Of a stretch of DNA of 64,000 nucleotides, positions 50,153 through 57,706 are shown piece after piece. How positions within the stretch are numbered: the stretch's first letter is position 1; every line of letters starts with the position of its first letter. This DNA comes from Pseudonocardia sp. T1-2H. GTDB lineage: Bacteria; Actinomycetota; Actinomycetes; Mycobacteriales; Pseudonocardiaceae. The notes under the pieces were generated by a model. The model searched no databases. It was not told the origin of the DNA and worked only from the letters and a program-made list of their open reading frames with translations. Location of the stretch: NCBI RefSeq assembly GCF_038039215.1, contig NZ_JBBPCL010000001.1, forward strand, positions 310,001 to 374,000, read 5' to 3'. Position numbers and translations under genes: made by a program.

Positions 50153-51328
50153 ATGCGTCGTTTTCTGCTGATCCTGGCCGTGATCGCGGTCGGATCGCTC
50201 GGTGTGGTCACCGCGGCCACGGCAGCCGGCGGGAAGGGCGGTTCCACGCGCAGCGCCGCGCCGTCCCTGCTGGTGCCGGATGCGTCGGTGACCTATCACC
50301 CTGCCGCGGGGGCCGCGGACGTGAATCCGGCGTCACCGGTCTCGGTGACGGTCGAGGACGGCACCTTCGAGCAGGTCTCGCTCACCGATCCGGACGGCGA
50401 CGTCGTCGCCGGCGCACTGAACGCCGAGAAGACCGTCTGGACGGCGAGCGAGCCGCTCGGCTACGGCACGGCCTACACGTGGACCGGGGTCGCGAGCGGC
50501 GCGGACGGCGTGCAGGTGCCCGTCCGGGGCGCCTTCCGCACCGTCGCGCCGAGCAAGGCCGTGCGCGGTGTGATCAATATCGGTGACGGCCGGACCGTCG
50601 GCATCGCGGCGCCGGTCGAGATCCAGTTCAACAGCCACGTCGAGGACCGGGCAGCGGTCGAGCGGGCGCTCGGCGTGCAGACGTCCACGCCCGTCGAGGG
50701 CGCCTGGGGCTGGCTGCCGGACGAGAACGGCGGCTCCCGCGTGCACTGGCGGCCGAAGCAGTACTGGCCGGCGAACACGGAGGTGACGGTCACCGCGAAG
50801 CTCTACGGCGTCGCCTACGGCGGCGGGGAGTACGGCGCGGCGGACATCGCCAGCACGTTCCGGATCGGCCGCGCGCAGATCGTGAAGGCGGACGCGCGGT
50901 CGTTCCAGATGGTCGTCGAGCGGGACGGGAAGCAGGTCGCGAGCTACCCGGCCAGCTACGGCCTCGCGTCGGACCCGAACCGCAACACCCGCTCGGGCGT
51001 CCATGTCGTCACCGAGAAGTTCACGGACAAGCGGATGATCAGCGCGCAGTACGGCTACGACGTCGTCGAGAAGTGGGCCGTGCGGATGAGCAACAACGGC
51101 GAGTTCATCCACGCCAACCCCGCCTCGACGGGCGCGCAGGGCTCGTCGAACGTCACCCACGGCTGCGTGAACCTGTCGATCGACAACGCGAAGGCCTATT
51201 ACGACACCGCCCTGTACGGGGACCCGGTGGAGGTCACGGGCACCCCGGTCCAGCTCTCGTCGAAGGACGGGGACGTGTGGGACTGGACGCTGTCCTGGGA
51301 CCGGTGGCGGACGCTCTCCGCCCTGTAG
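50153..51328 (+). CDS. L,D-transpeptidase (YkuD family)
   Basis: 391 residues. The signal peptide MRRFLLILAVIAVGSLGVVTAATAAGGK is followed by two Ig-like domains (VTYHPAAGAADVNPASPVSVTVEDG and VEIQFNSHVEDRAAVERALGVQ), as in mycobacterial LdtMt2. The catalytic YkuD domain holds the Cys in THGCVNLSIDNAKAYYD and the upstream His in GEFIHANP. It forms 3-3 peptide cross-links in peptidoglycan and would be exposed on the outer side of the membrane. ATG 50153 follows GGGGGAGAG; GTG 50141 is an alternative. It lies 162 bases after murB, so co-expression is possible but unproven. Confidence 0.9.
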   Translation: MRRFLLILAVIAVGSLGVVTAATAAGGKGGSTRSAAPSLLVPDASVTYHPAAGAADVNPASPVSVTVEDGTFEQVSLTDPDGDVVAGALNAEKTVWTASEPLGYGTAYTWTGVASGADGVQVPVRGAFRTVAPSKAVRGVINIGDGRTVGIAAPVEIQFNSHVEDRAAVERALGVQTSTPVEGAWGWLPDENGGSRVHWRPKQYWPANTEVTVTAKLYGVAYGGGEYGAADIASTFRIGRAQIVKADARSFQMVVERDGKQVASYPASYGLASDPNRNTRSGVHVVTEKFTDKRMISAQYGYDVVEKWAVRMSNNGEFIHANPASTGAQGSSNVTHGCVNLSIDNAKAYYDTALYGDPVEVTGTPVQLSSKDGDVWDWTLSWDRWRTLSAL

Positions 51329-51381
51329 CTCCCGCTCGGCGCGATGGTTCCCGCTCGGCGAGGTCGGGTAGGGCTGAGGGC

Positions 51382-51600
51382 ATGAGCGAGACCGACAGCA
51401 GTCAGGTGTCCGAGGAGCGCATCCGGACCCGCGCCGAGCCCTTGCCCGAGGAGCGGAGGGCGGAGATCCCCGGGGAGGACCACCGCGCCGAGGCCGAGGC
51501 GATCCTGGCCGAGTCCGAGGAGCGGGTGCAGGGCGCGGTCGCGGGCCGGGAGCCCCGGGACGGTGCGGACGAGCACCGGCGTTCGGAGGACACCGTCTGA
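51382..51600 (+). CDS. Small acidic protein of unknown function
   Basis: 72 residues from ATG 51382, very rich in Glu, Asp and Arg (SEERIRTRAEPLPEERRAEIPGEDHRAEAEAILAESEERVQGAVAGREPRDGADEHRRSEDTV). The centre is likely helical. No signal peptide, Cys or enzyme motif. Such small charged proteins are common and conserved in actinobacteria without assigned roles. It lies 53 bases after the L,D-transpeptidase stop and converges with the SDR gene. Confidence 0.6.
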   Translation: MSETDSSQVSEERIRTRAEPLPEERRAEIPGEDHRAEAEAILAESEERVQGAVAGREPRDGADEHRRSEDTV

Positions 51601-51634
51601 CCGATGTGGCCGGGCCGCCCGGCCCGGCCCCCGG

Positions 51635-52396
51635 TCAGCTCTCCCGGTAGGCGCGGCTCGCCGACGCCTGGGCCCGCGGCTTGAGGACGATCTGGTCCAG
51701 GTTCACGTGGGACGGCCGGGTCGCCGCGAACGTGATCACGTCCGCGACGTCCTCGGGTGTCAGCGGGGTGAGGCCCTTGTAGACGTCGTCCGCCTTCTCC
51801 TCGTCGCCGCCGAACCGGACCAGGGAGAACTCCGTCTCGACCATCCCGGGACAGATCTCGGTGAGCCGGACGGGCTCGCCCAGGAGCTCCCCGCGCAGCG
51901 TCCGGTGCAGCATCGCCTGGGCGTGCTTGGCGCCGGTGTAGCCCGCGCCGTTGTCGTAGGGCTCGAGCGCGGCGATCGAGGTGACGGTGACGATGTGCCC
52001 GTCGCCCGACGCGAGTAGCGCCGGGAGCAGACCCTTCGTCACCCGTAGCGTGCCGATCACGTTGACCTCGAACATCCAGCGCCAGTCGTCCTCGTCCGCC
52101 TCGGCGACCGGCTCGAGGCCCTTCGCGCCGCCCGCGTTGTTCACCAGCAGCCGACACTCGGGGACCGCGGCGACGAAGGCCGAGACGGAGTCGGGGTCCG
52201 TCACGTCGAGCCGCACCGCGGTGCCGTCGATCTCCCTGGCGATCTCGGCACACCGGTCCACCCGGCGGGCGCCGAGGACCACGTCGAAGCCGGCCCGGGC
52301 GAGTGCGCGGGCGGTGGCCGCACCGATACCGGAGCTGGCCCCGGTGACGACGGCGGTGGGACGGCCAGAATCGGTGGGCTCGCTCGCGGCGGTCAT
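51635..52396 (-). CDS. Short-chain dehydrogenase/reductase
   Basis: 253 residues of the classical SDR family. AVVTGASSGIGAATARALARAGFDVVLGARR is the NADP-type nucleotide motif, RLLVNNAGGAKGLEPV follows, and the catalytic Ser-Tyr-Lys is VTSIAALEPYDNGAGYTGAKHAQAMLHRTL. The loop ICPGMVETEFSLVRFGGD and the end AVGKP-like QIVLKPRAQASASRAY place it close to the YdfG/serine 3-dehydrogenase group. The alcohol or aldehyde substrate is unknown. It is convergent with the acidic-protein gene and reads away from the DUF2530 gene upstream on the same strand (31 bases). Confidence 0.85.
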   Translation of the reverse strand: MTAASEPTDSGRPTAVVTGASSGIGAATARALARAGFDVVLGARRVDRCAEIAREIDGTAVRLDVTDPDSVSAFVAAVPECRLLVNNAGGAKGLEPVAEADEDDWRWMFEVNVIGTLRVTKGLLPALLASGDGHIVTVTSIAALEPYDNGAGYTGAKHAQAMLHRTLRGELLGEPVRLTEICPGMVETEFSLVRFGGDEEKADDVYKGLTPLTPEDVADVITFAATRPSHVNLDQIVLKPRAQASASRAYRES

Positions 52397-52427
52397 GCGG
52401 TGAGCCTAGGGTGATTCCCGCGCAGCT

Positions 52428-52679
52428 TCAGTCGAGCCCGCGCTGGGCCGTCCGCGACCCCCGCCGCGCCGCGGCCCGTTGCCAGCTGAAGACACCCCAG
52501 CCGAGGGTGCCGAGCAGTGCTCCCGCGACGCAGGTGGCGAAGTCGACGCCGAGCGGGCGGCCCACGGCGAGGTGCGCCGCCAGCAGCACGACCACGCCGA
52601 CGACCCACAGCGCGGTGCCGGCGCCGACGACGACGCGGATGTCGTCCAGGCGGCGCGAGATCGGGGGCGGGTCGATCAC
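52428..52679 (-). CDS. DUF2530 small membrane protein
   Basis: 83 residues with two hydrophobic helices (VVVGAGTALWVVGVVVLLAAHLAV and FATCVAGALLGTLGWGVFSW) and a basic tail (QRAAARRGSRTAQRG). The first 12 residues (MIDPPPISRRLD) are Pro-rich. This matches DUF2530, of unknown role. ATG 52679 is 50 bases from the divergent permease start. It precedes an SDR on the same strand. Confidence 0.75.
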   Translation of the reverse strand: MIDPPPISRRLDDIRVVVGAGTALWVVGVVVLLAAHLAVGRPLGVDFATCVAGALLGTLGWGVFSWQRAAARRGSRTAQRGLD

Positions 52680-52728
52680 GGCGTCAGCCTACCCGGGCTC
52701 GGCCGAGCCCCGCCCGAGATGGGACGGT

Positions 52729-54168
52729 GTGCGCGTGATCGAGCGATTCTTCCGGCTCGCCGAACGCGGTTCCACGGTTCCCAGGGAGCTCCGCGGCGGC
52801 CTCGTCACCTTCGTGACGATGTCCTACATCATCGTGCTGAACCCGTTGATCCTCGGCAGCTTCTCGGCCTCGGATCCGGGGGCCAAGACCGACGCGCTGG
52901 GCGCGATCCTGCCGGTCCCGCAGGTCGCGGCCGTCACCGCACTCGTCGCCGGCCTGATGACGATCCTGTTCGGACTCGTCGCCAACCTCCCGTTCGCGAT
53001 CGCCACCGGCCTGGGCATCAACACCCTGCTCGCGGTCACGATCGCCCCGCTGATGAGCTGGCCCGAGGCGATGGGCCTCGTCGTCATCGACGGCGTGGTG
53101 ATCGTGCTGCTGGCCCTCTCCGGCTTCCGGACGGCGGTGTTCAACGCCGTCCCGGCCGAGCTCAAGACGGCCATCGCGGTGGGCATCGGGTTGTTCATCG
53201 CGCTGATCGGGCTGGTCGACGCCGGCTTCGTCACCCGGCTGCCGGACGCCGCGAACACGACGGTCCCCGTCGGGCTCGGGATCGGCGGCTCGATCGGGTC
53301 CTGGCCCACGTTCGTCTTCGTGATCGGCCTGCTGATCACCGGCGTGCTCGTCGCCCGCGGAGTGCGGGCCGGGATCCTGGTCGGGGTCCTCGTCACGACC
53401 GCGATCGCGATCATCGTCGAGTCGATCGCGCACGTCGGATCGGCCGCGACGAACCCGAAGGGCTGGTCCCTGGCCGTGCCGACGCTCCCGAACCGCATCG
53501 TCGAGCTGCCGGACCTCTCGCTCGTCGGCAACGTGTCGTTGGGTGCGTTCACCCGGCTGGACACCCTGACGGTGGTCCTGCTCGTCTTCACGCTGGTGCT
53601 GGCGAACTTCTTCGACGCGATGGGCACCATGGCCGGCCTCGGCCGGCAGGCCGGGCTCGTCGGCCGGGACGGGCAGTTGCCGAACATCGGCCGGGCGCTG
53701 GTCATCGAGGGGACCGGGGCGATCGCGGGTGGCGCGGCGTCCGCGTCGTCGAACACCGTCTTCGTCGAGTCCGCCTCCGGTATCGCCGAGGGCGCACGGA
53801 CCGGGCTCGCCAACATCGTCACCGGGCTGCTGTTCCTGGCGGCGATGTTCTTCACGCCGCTCTACTCCATCGTCCCGGTGGAGGCGGCGGCCCCGGCGCT
53901 GGTGATCGTCGGGGCGTTGATGTTCCGTCAGGTCGCGGAGATCGACCTGACGGAGCTGCGGTCGGCGATACCGGCGTTCCTCACAATCGTCGTCATGCCG
54001 TTCACGTACTCGATCGCCAACGGCATCGGTGCGGGCTTCATCAGCTACGTCGTGCTGGCGGCGGCGACCGGCGGGGCACGCAAGGTGCATCCGCTGATGT
54101 GGGTGGTCGCGATCGCGTTCGTGGGCTACTTCGCAGTCGGGCCGATTCGCTCGCTGGCCGGAGGGTAG
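52729..54168 (+). CDS. NCS2 family purine permease (AzgA-like)
   Basis: 479 residues with about twelve membrane helices. ERFFRLAERGSTVPRELRGGLVTFVTMSYIIVLNPLIL is the AzgA-type start. The substrate helix has GLGINTLLAVT, and VLANFFDAMGTMAGLGRQAGLVGRDGQLPNIGRALVIEG carries the conserved NCS2 motif with FDAMGT. TGAIAGGAASASSNTVFVESASGIAEGARTGLANIVTG follows. AzgA-like members import adenine, guanine and hypoxanthine by proton symport. GTG 52729 or 52735 is the start. The next gene starts 21 bases after the stop. Confidence 0.88.
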   Translation: MRVIERFFRLAERGSTVPRELRGGLVTFVTMSYIIVLNPLILGSFSASDPGAKTDALGAILPVPQVAAVTALVAGLMTILFGLVANLPFAIATGLGINTLLAVTIAPLMSWPEAMGLVVIDGVVIVLLALSGFRTAVFNAVPAELKTAIAVGIGLFIALIGLVDAGFVTRLPDAANTTVPVGLGIGGSIGSWPTFVFVIGLLITGVLVARGVRAGILVGVLVTTAIAIIVESIAHVGSAATNPKGWSLAVPTLPNRIVELPDLSLVGNVSLGAFTRLDTLTVVLLVFTLVLANFFDAMGTMAGLGRQAGLVGRDGQLPNIGRALVIEGTGAIAGGAASASSNTVFVESASGIAEGARTGLANIVTGLLFLAAMFFTPLYSIVPVEAAAPALVIVGALMFRQVAEIDLTELRSAIPAFLTIVVMPFTYSIANGIGAGFISYVVLAAATGGARKVHPLMWVVAIAFVGYFAVGPIRSLAGG

Positions 54169-54189
54169 TTGTAGTAACCTAAGTAAATC

Positions 54190-55506
54190 GTGAGTGCTGT
54201 CGTCGAAACCCCGGGTCCTGCTCCGTCGACGTCCGCCGAGTCCCCTCCCGGCATGTTCGCCTCCCTGCGCGTGCCCAACTACCGGCTCTACGCCGGCGGG
54301 CAGATCGTCTCGCTCGTCGGGACGTGGATGCAGCGGATCGCGCAGGACTGGCTGGTCCTCGACCTCACCGGCGGCAGCGCCACGGCGCTGGGGATCGCGG
54401 CGGCGCTGCAGTTCGCGCCGACCCTGCTGCTCTCGCTGTGGGGCGGCGTGCTGGCGGACCGGGTGGACAAGCGCCGCGCCCTGATCCTGCTGCAGATCGC
54501 GATGGGGCTCTGCGCGCTCGCGCTGGGAGCCACGGTGGTGACGGGCGTCGTCGCGCTGTGGCAGGTCTATCTGCTGTGTGCGCTGCTCGGCTGCTTCTCG
54601 GCGCTCGATGTGCCGGTCCGCCAGTCCTTCGTCTCGGAGATGGTGGGCCCGGCGCAGCTCGGCAACGCGGTCGCGCTCAACTCGCTGACGTTCAACCTAG
54701 CCCGGATCGCGGGGCCCGCGGCGGCCGGTGCGCTGATCGTCGCGGTCGGCACCGGCTGGGTGTTCCTGATCAACGCGGCGAGCTTCGCCGGCGTCGTCAC
54801 CGGGCTGGCGCTGATGCGCACGGACCGGCTGTTCCGGTCCGATCCCGTGCCCCGCGCCCCGCACCAGCTGCGCGACGGCCTGGCGTACGTCCGGCGCCGG
54901 CCGGAGATGGTCGCGGTGCTGGTGCTGGTCTTCCTGGTCTCGACCTTCGGGATCAACTTCTTCATGACCCTCGCGATCGTCGCGCGCAACGTCTTCCACC
55001 GCGATGCCCAGGGCTACGGCCTGCTGACGACGCTGCTGGCAGTGGGGTCGGTGATCGGGGCGACGTTCGCCGCGCGGCGGTCCGGGCGGCCGCGGATCCG
55101 GCTCGTCGCGGCGTCCGGGCTGGCGTTCGGTGTCCTGCTGGTGGCGGCAGGGCTGATGCCGACATACCTCAGCACCGGGATCGCGCTCGTCCCGGTGGGG
55201 CTCGCGGCGCTGACCTTCACGACGGCGGCGAACTCGGCGGTGCAGCTCTCGGCCGAGCCGGCGATGCGCGGGCGGGTGATGGGGCTCTACATGCTGCTGT
55301 TCCTCGGCGGGACGCCGCTCGGCGGACCGTTGCTGGGGGTGCTGGCCGAGCGCTTCGGCGGCCGCGCACCGCTGGTCGTCGGCGGGGTGGTGACCGTGGT
55401 GTCCGTGCTGGTCGTCGCGCTGGTCCTGGCCCGCCGGATGCAGCCGGCGCCCCTGACCCGGTTCAGGACCACCCGATCCGGGACGTTGACCGCGCAGGAA
55501 GGGTAG
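54190..55506 (+). CDS. MFS exporter (EntS/MFS_3-like)
   Basis: 438 residues with about twelve helices. MFASLRVPNYRLYAGGQIVSLVGTWMQRIAQDWLVLDLTGG is the MFS_3 start, LLLSLWGGVLADRVDKRRALILLQ is the loop 2-3 motif, and LDVPVRQSFVSEMVGPAQLGNAVALNSLTFNLARIAGPAAAGALIV follows. EntS and its relatives export siderophores or drugs; no siderophore cluster is visible here. GTG 54190 has no Shine-Dalgarno, and TAGTAACCTAAGTAAATC precedes it, which suggests a leaderless mRNA from a promoter inside the end of the permease gene. TAACCTAA there is one half of an iron-box palindrome. The stop (55504-55506) lies within the first copy of the 55-bp repeat. Confidence 0.82.
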   Translation: MSAVVETPGPAPSTSAESPPGMFASLRVPNYRLYAGGQIVSLVGTWMQRIAQDWLVLDLTGGSATALGIAAALQFAPTLLLSLWGGVLADRVDKRRALILLQIAMGLCALALGATVVTGVVALWQVYLLCALLGCFSALDVPVRQSFVSEMVGPAQLGNAVALNSLTFNLARIAGPAAAGALIVAVGTGWVFLINAASFAGVVTGLALMRTDRLFRSDPVPRAPHQLRDGLAYVRRRPEMVAVLVLVFLVSTFGINFFMTLAIVARNVFHRDAQGYGLLTTLLAVGSVIGATFAARRSGRPRIRLVAASGLAFGVLLVAAGLMPTYLSTGIALVPVGLAALTFTTAANSAVQLSAEPAMRGRVMGLYMLLFLGGTPLGGPLLGVLAERFGGRAPLVVGGVVTVVSVLVVALVLARRMQPAPLTRFRTTRSGTLTAQEG

Positions 55507-55558
55507 GCTAACTTCAGTCACGTCGCTTCGTGGTGGGAGCGGCGCGTCAGTTCGGGAA
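55504..55558. repeat. Copy 1 of a 55-bp duplicated element
   Basis: Starts TAGGCTAACTTCAGTCACG and ends CGTCAGTTCGGGAA. It matches 56602-56655 apart from one extra base. The element begins in the stop codon of the MFS gene and is followed directly by a hairpin. Confidence 0.92.
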
Positions 55559-55596
55559 GGATCAGGGCCTCTGCCTGCAGGCAGGGGCCCTGATCC
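55559..55596. terminator. Hairpin following repeat copy 1
   Basis: GGATCAGGGCCTCTGCCTG and CAGGCAGGGGCCCTGATCC are mutually complementary with one T-G wobble and a minimal loop, giving a very long hairpin between convergent MFS and EamA genes. Confidence 0.85.
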
Positions 55597-55642
55597 GTGC
55601 CTGGATGGTTCGGTGGCCGGCATCCCATGCGGCTCGGTGGGT

Positions 55643-56527
55643 TCAGCGTCGGCGGGTGAGGGCGACACCGGTGAGGGCCAGGACGCCGCCGGCCAGGGCG
55701 AGGGCGGGCGGGGCCTCGCCGAGGAGGAGCGCGGCCATGGCGATCGTGATCGGCGGGACGAGGTAGGTGGTGACGCCCAGCCGTCCCGCGTCCATCCTCG
55801 CCAGGGCGTAGGCCCAGGTGCTGAACGCGAGGGCGGTCGGGACCAGGCCGAGGTAGACCATGCCCGCCGTCGCCCCGGCCGGGGCGCTCGCCAGGTCCCG
55901 CACGAGGCCGCCCGCGTACGGCAGGCACGCGAGCATGCCGATCGTGCAGGCCAGGAAGGTCACCTGCAGGCCCGGGAGGCGGCGCAGGACGGGTTTCTGC
56001 GCCAGCACCCCGATCGCGTACGTCACCGCCGCGACGACGCACAGCAGCGCGCCCACGAGATCGGTGGTGTCTCCCGTCGCGGTCGCCGCTCCGATCAGGA
56101 CGACCCCGGCGAACGCGACCGCCGCGCCGATCACCAGCCAGCGCGGGAACCCTTCGCCGAGCAGCACGCCGGCGAACAGCGCGATCAGGATCGGGCCGAT
56201 GTTCACGAGCATGGCCGTCGTGCCGGCGTCCACGCGTTGCTCCGCGGCGTTCAGTGCGACGTTGTAGACGGCGAACCAGGCCAGGCCGCAGAGCAGCAGG
56301 AGCGCCCACTCGCGGTGCGTCGGAGCGACCCAGTTCCGGCGGGCCAGCAGCAGGAGGCCGAGTGCGACGGTCCCGACGGCGAGGCGGCCGAGGGCGAGCG
56401 ATCCGGGCTCGAACGCCCGGCCGACGTAACGGATCGCCACGAAGGCCGACGCCCAGGCGAGCACGGTGATCGTGACCGCCGCGAGGGCGCTCCAGCGGTA
56501 TCGGGACGCGAGTGCGGGAGCGGTCAC
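55643..56527 (-). CDS. EamA-family drug/metabolite transporter
   Basis: 294 residues with ten predicted helices in two EamA repeats. The first is WSALAAVTITVLAWASAFVAIRYVGRAFEPGSLALGRLAVG; the second begins LVGALLCVVAAVTYAIGVLAQKPVLRRLPGLQVTFLACTIGML. The last helices are GVTTYLVPPITIAMAALLLGEAPPALALAGGVLALTGVALTRRR. EamA proteins export amino acids or metabolites; the substrate is unknown. ATG 56527 starts MTAPALASRYRW. It is framed by two copies of the 55-bp element with a terminator hairpin each. Confidence 0.85.
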   Translation of the reverse strand: MTAPALASRYRWSALAAVTITVLAWASAFVAIRYVGRAFEPGSLALGRLAVGTVALGLLLLARRNWVAPTHREWALLLLCGLAWFAVYNVALNAAEQRVDAGTTAMLVNIGPILIALFAGVLLGEGFPRWLVIGAAVAFAGVVLIGAATATGDTTDLVGALLCVVAAVTYAIGVLAQKPVLRRLPGLQVTFLACTIGMLACLPYAGGLVRDLASAPAGATAGMVYLGLVPTALAFSTWAYALARMDAGRLGVTTYLVPPITIAMAALLLGEAPPALALAGGVLALTGVALTRRR

Positions 56528-56601
56528 GCACCGACCGTATGCGGACGGGGCGGCACACTGCGCGTGACTTTCCGCGAGGCCCTTGCCGGTTTAGGGAAGG
56601 A

Positions 56602-56655
56602 TAGGCTAACTTCATCACGTCGCTTCGTGGTGGGAGCGGCGCGTCAGTTCGGGAA
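56602..56655. repeat. Copy 2 of the 55-bp duplicated element
   Basis: Starts TAGGCTAACTTCATCACG and ends CGTCAGTTCGGGAA. It is 54 bases, one fewer than copy 1, otherwise identical over its length. It lies between the EamA start and the end of the first GH16 gene and is followed by a different hairpin. Confidence 0.92.
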
Positions 56656-56656
56656 C

Positions 56657-56689
56657 GTGGGGTCCCAGCCCGATCGGCTGGGGCCCCAC
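56657..56689. terminator. Hairpin following repeat copy 2
   Basis: GTGGGGTCCCAGCC and GGCTGGGGCCCCAC form a 14-bp stem (one T-G wobble) around CGATC. It ends seven bases beyond the GH16 stop and can terminate that minus-strand transcript. Confidence 0.85.
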
Positions 56690-56695
56690 CTCCGT

Positions 56696-57634
56696 CTACA
56701 GCCCGTAGATGCGCACCCAGTCCACGTCGAGCTTCACCTCGGCCGGCGTCGTGGCGTCCGGCCCCTCGGCCCAGCCGTTGCCGAACGGGCCGATGTCCTG
56801 CTGGATGGCCAGGTGCATCGGGCGCGGCGGGATCTGCTCCTTGTCCGTGGTCCGGAACGTCTCCTGGCCGTCGATGAAGCCCGCGACATGGTCCGGCGTC
56901 CACTCGACGGCGTAGGTGTGCCACTGGGTGAAGTCGCCGGGCACGGTGACGCCGGTCTGGCTGTTGTCCTTGCCGTAGTGCAGGACGAAGTGGGTCTCGG
57001 TGCGGTCGCCCTTCGGCTGCTCCATGAAGTCGATCTCGCCGCCGCGCGGGAAGTCCTCCGCGTCCGGCCAGAGCAGGATCACGGCGCTGTACCCGTTCCC
57101 GACCTGGGTGCGTGCCCGCACCTCCCAGCGGCCGTACTGCTGGCCCCTGTCCCACGCCATCCCGGCCGAACTCAGGCCGCGGCTCGTGATCGTCATGACG
57201 CCGTCCGCGACGGTGATGTTCCTCGGGTCGTGCCGGCCGACGCCACCGGTGGTCTTCCCGGTGTAGGTGTTCCAGAGCGACTCGTCGAGCGTGCCGCCGT
57301 CGAACTCGTCGTGCGCCGTCAGGGGCCAGTTGTTCTTCACCCCGGCCTCGTCGCCGGAGCGGGCGCTCGGGTCCAGGGTCGCGACGCCCCCGGGGCGGAC
57401 CGGGTCACCGGGGTCGCGAGGTGCGCTCGGGGCCCCGGCGGTGGTCGTCGTGATCGGGCGGCGTTCCTGCGAGGTCGACGACGTGCTGCCGTAGCTGATC
57501 ACGGCCGTCAGGACGCCCGCGAGGGCCACGATCGACACGATGGACAGCACGATCGTCCAGACACGGCGGGGGCCGGGCGGGGGCCCGGGGTCCGGTGACG
57601 GCGTCGGAGGGGTGAGCTGATCGGTGCCCGGCAC
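56696..57634 (-). CDS. Membrane-anchored GH16 glycoside hydrolase
   Basis: 312 residues. A Pro-rich cytoplasmic lead (TPPTPSPDPGPPPGPRR) precedes one membrane segment (VWTIVLSIVSIVALAGVLTAVISYG), then a linker and a GH16 domain: LTAHDEFDGGTLDESLWNTYTG, MAWDRGQQYGRWEVRARTQVGNGYSAVILLWPDAEDFPRGGEIDFMEQP. The catalytic E-x-D-x-x-E is in GEIDFME, with WHTYAVEWTPDHVAGFIDGQE and VKLDVDWVRIYGL later. GH16 enzymes cut or transfer beta-1,3/1,4-glucans and related polymers. GTG 57634 has GGGGGATC upstream. It is the last gene of the minus-strand run and stands 73 bases after the second GH16 gene. Confidence 0.88.
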   Translation of the reverse strand: MPGTDQLTPPTPSPDPGPPPGPRRVWTIVLSIVSIVALAGVLTAVISYGSTSSTSQERRPITTTTAGAPSAPRDPGDPVRPGGVATLDPSARSGDEAGVKNNWPLTAHDEFDGGTLDESLWNTYTGKTTGGVGRHDPRNITVADGVMTITSRGLSSAGMAWDRGQQYGRWEVRARTQVGNGYSAVILLWPDAEDFPRGGEIDFMEQPKGDRTETHFVLHYGKDNSQTGVTVPGDFTQWHTYAVEWTPDHVAGFIDGQETFRTTDKEQIPPRPMHLAIQQDIGPFGNGWAEGPDATTPAEVKLDVDWVRIYGL

Positions 57635-57706
57635 GTGATCCCCCAAGGGTGATCGAGGTGGAGGGGTCACCGTAGGGAACGGATTCTGTGCCGACGCTGA
57701 GAGGGG

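Noticed and set aside
52684..54090. 468-residue open frame opposite the purine permease
   Set aside because: Very hydrophilic Arg/Asp/Gln repeats with no domain; a shadow of the permease.
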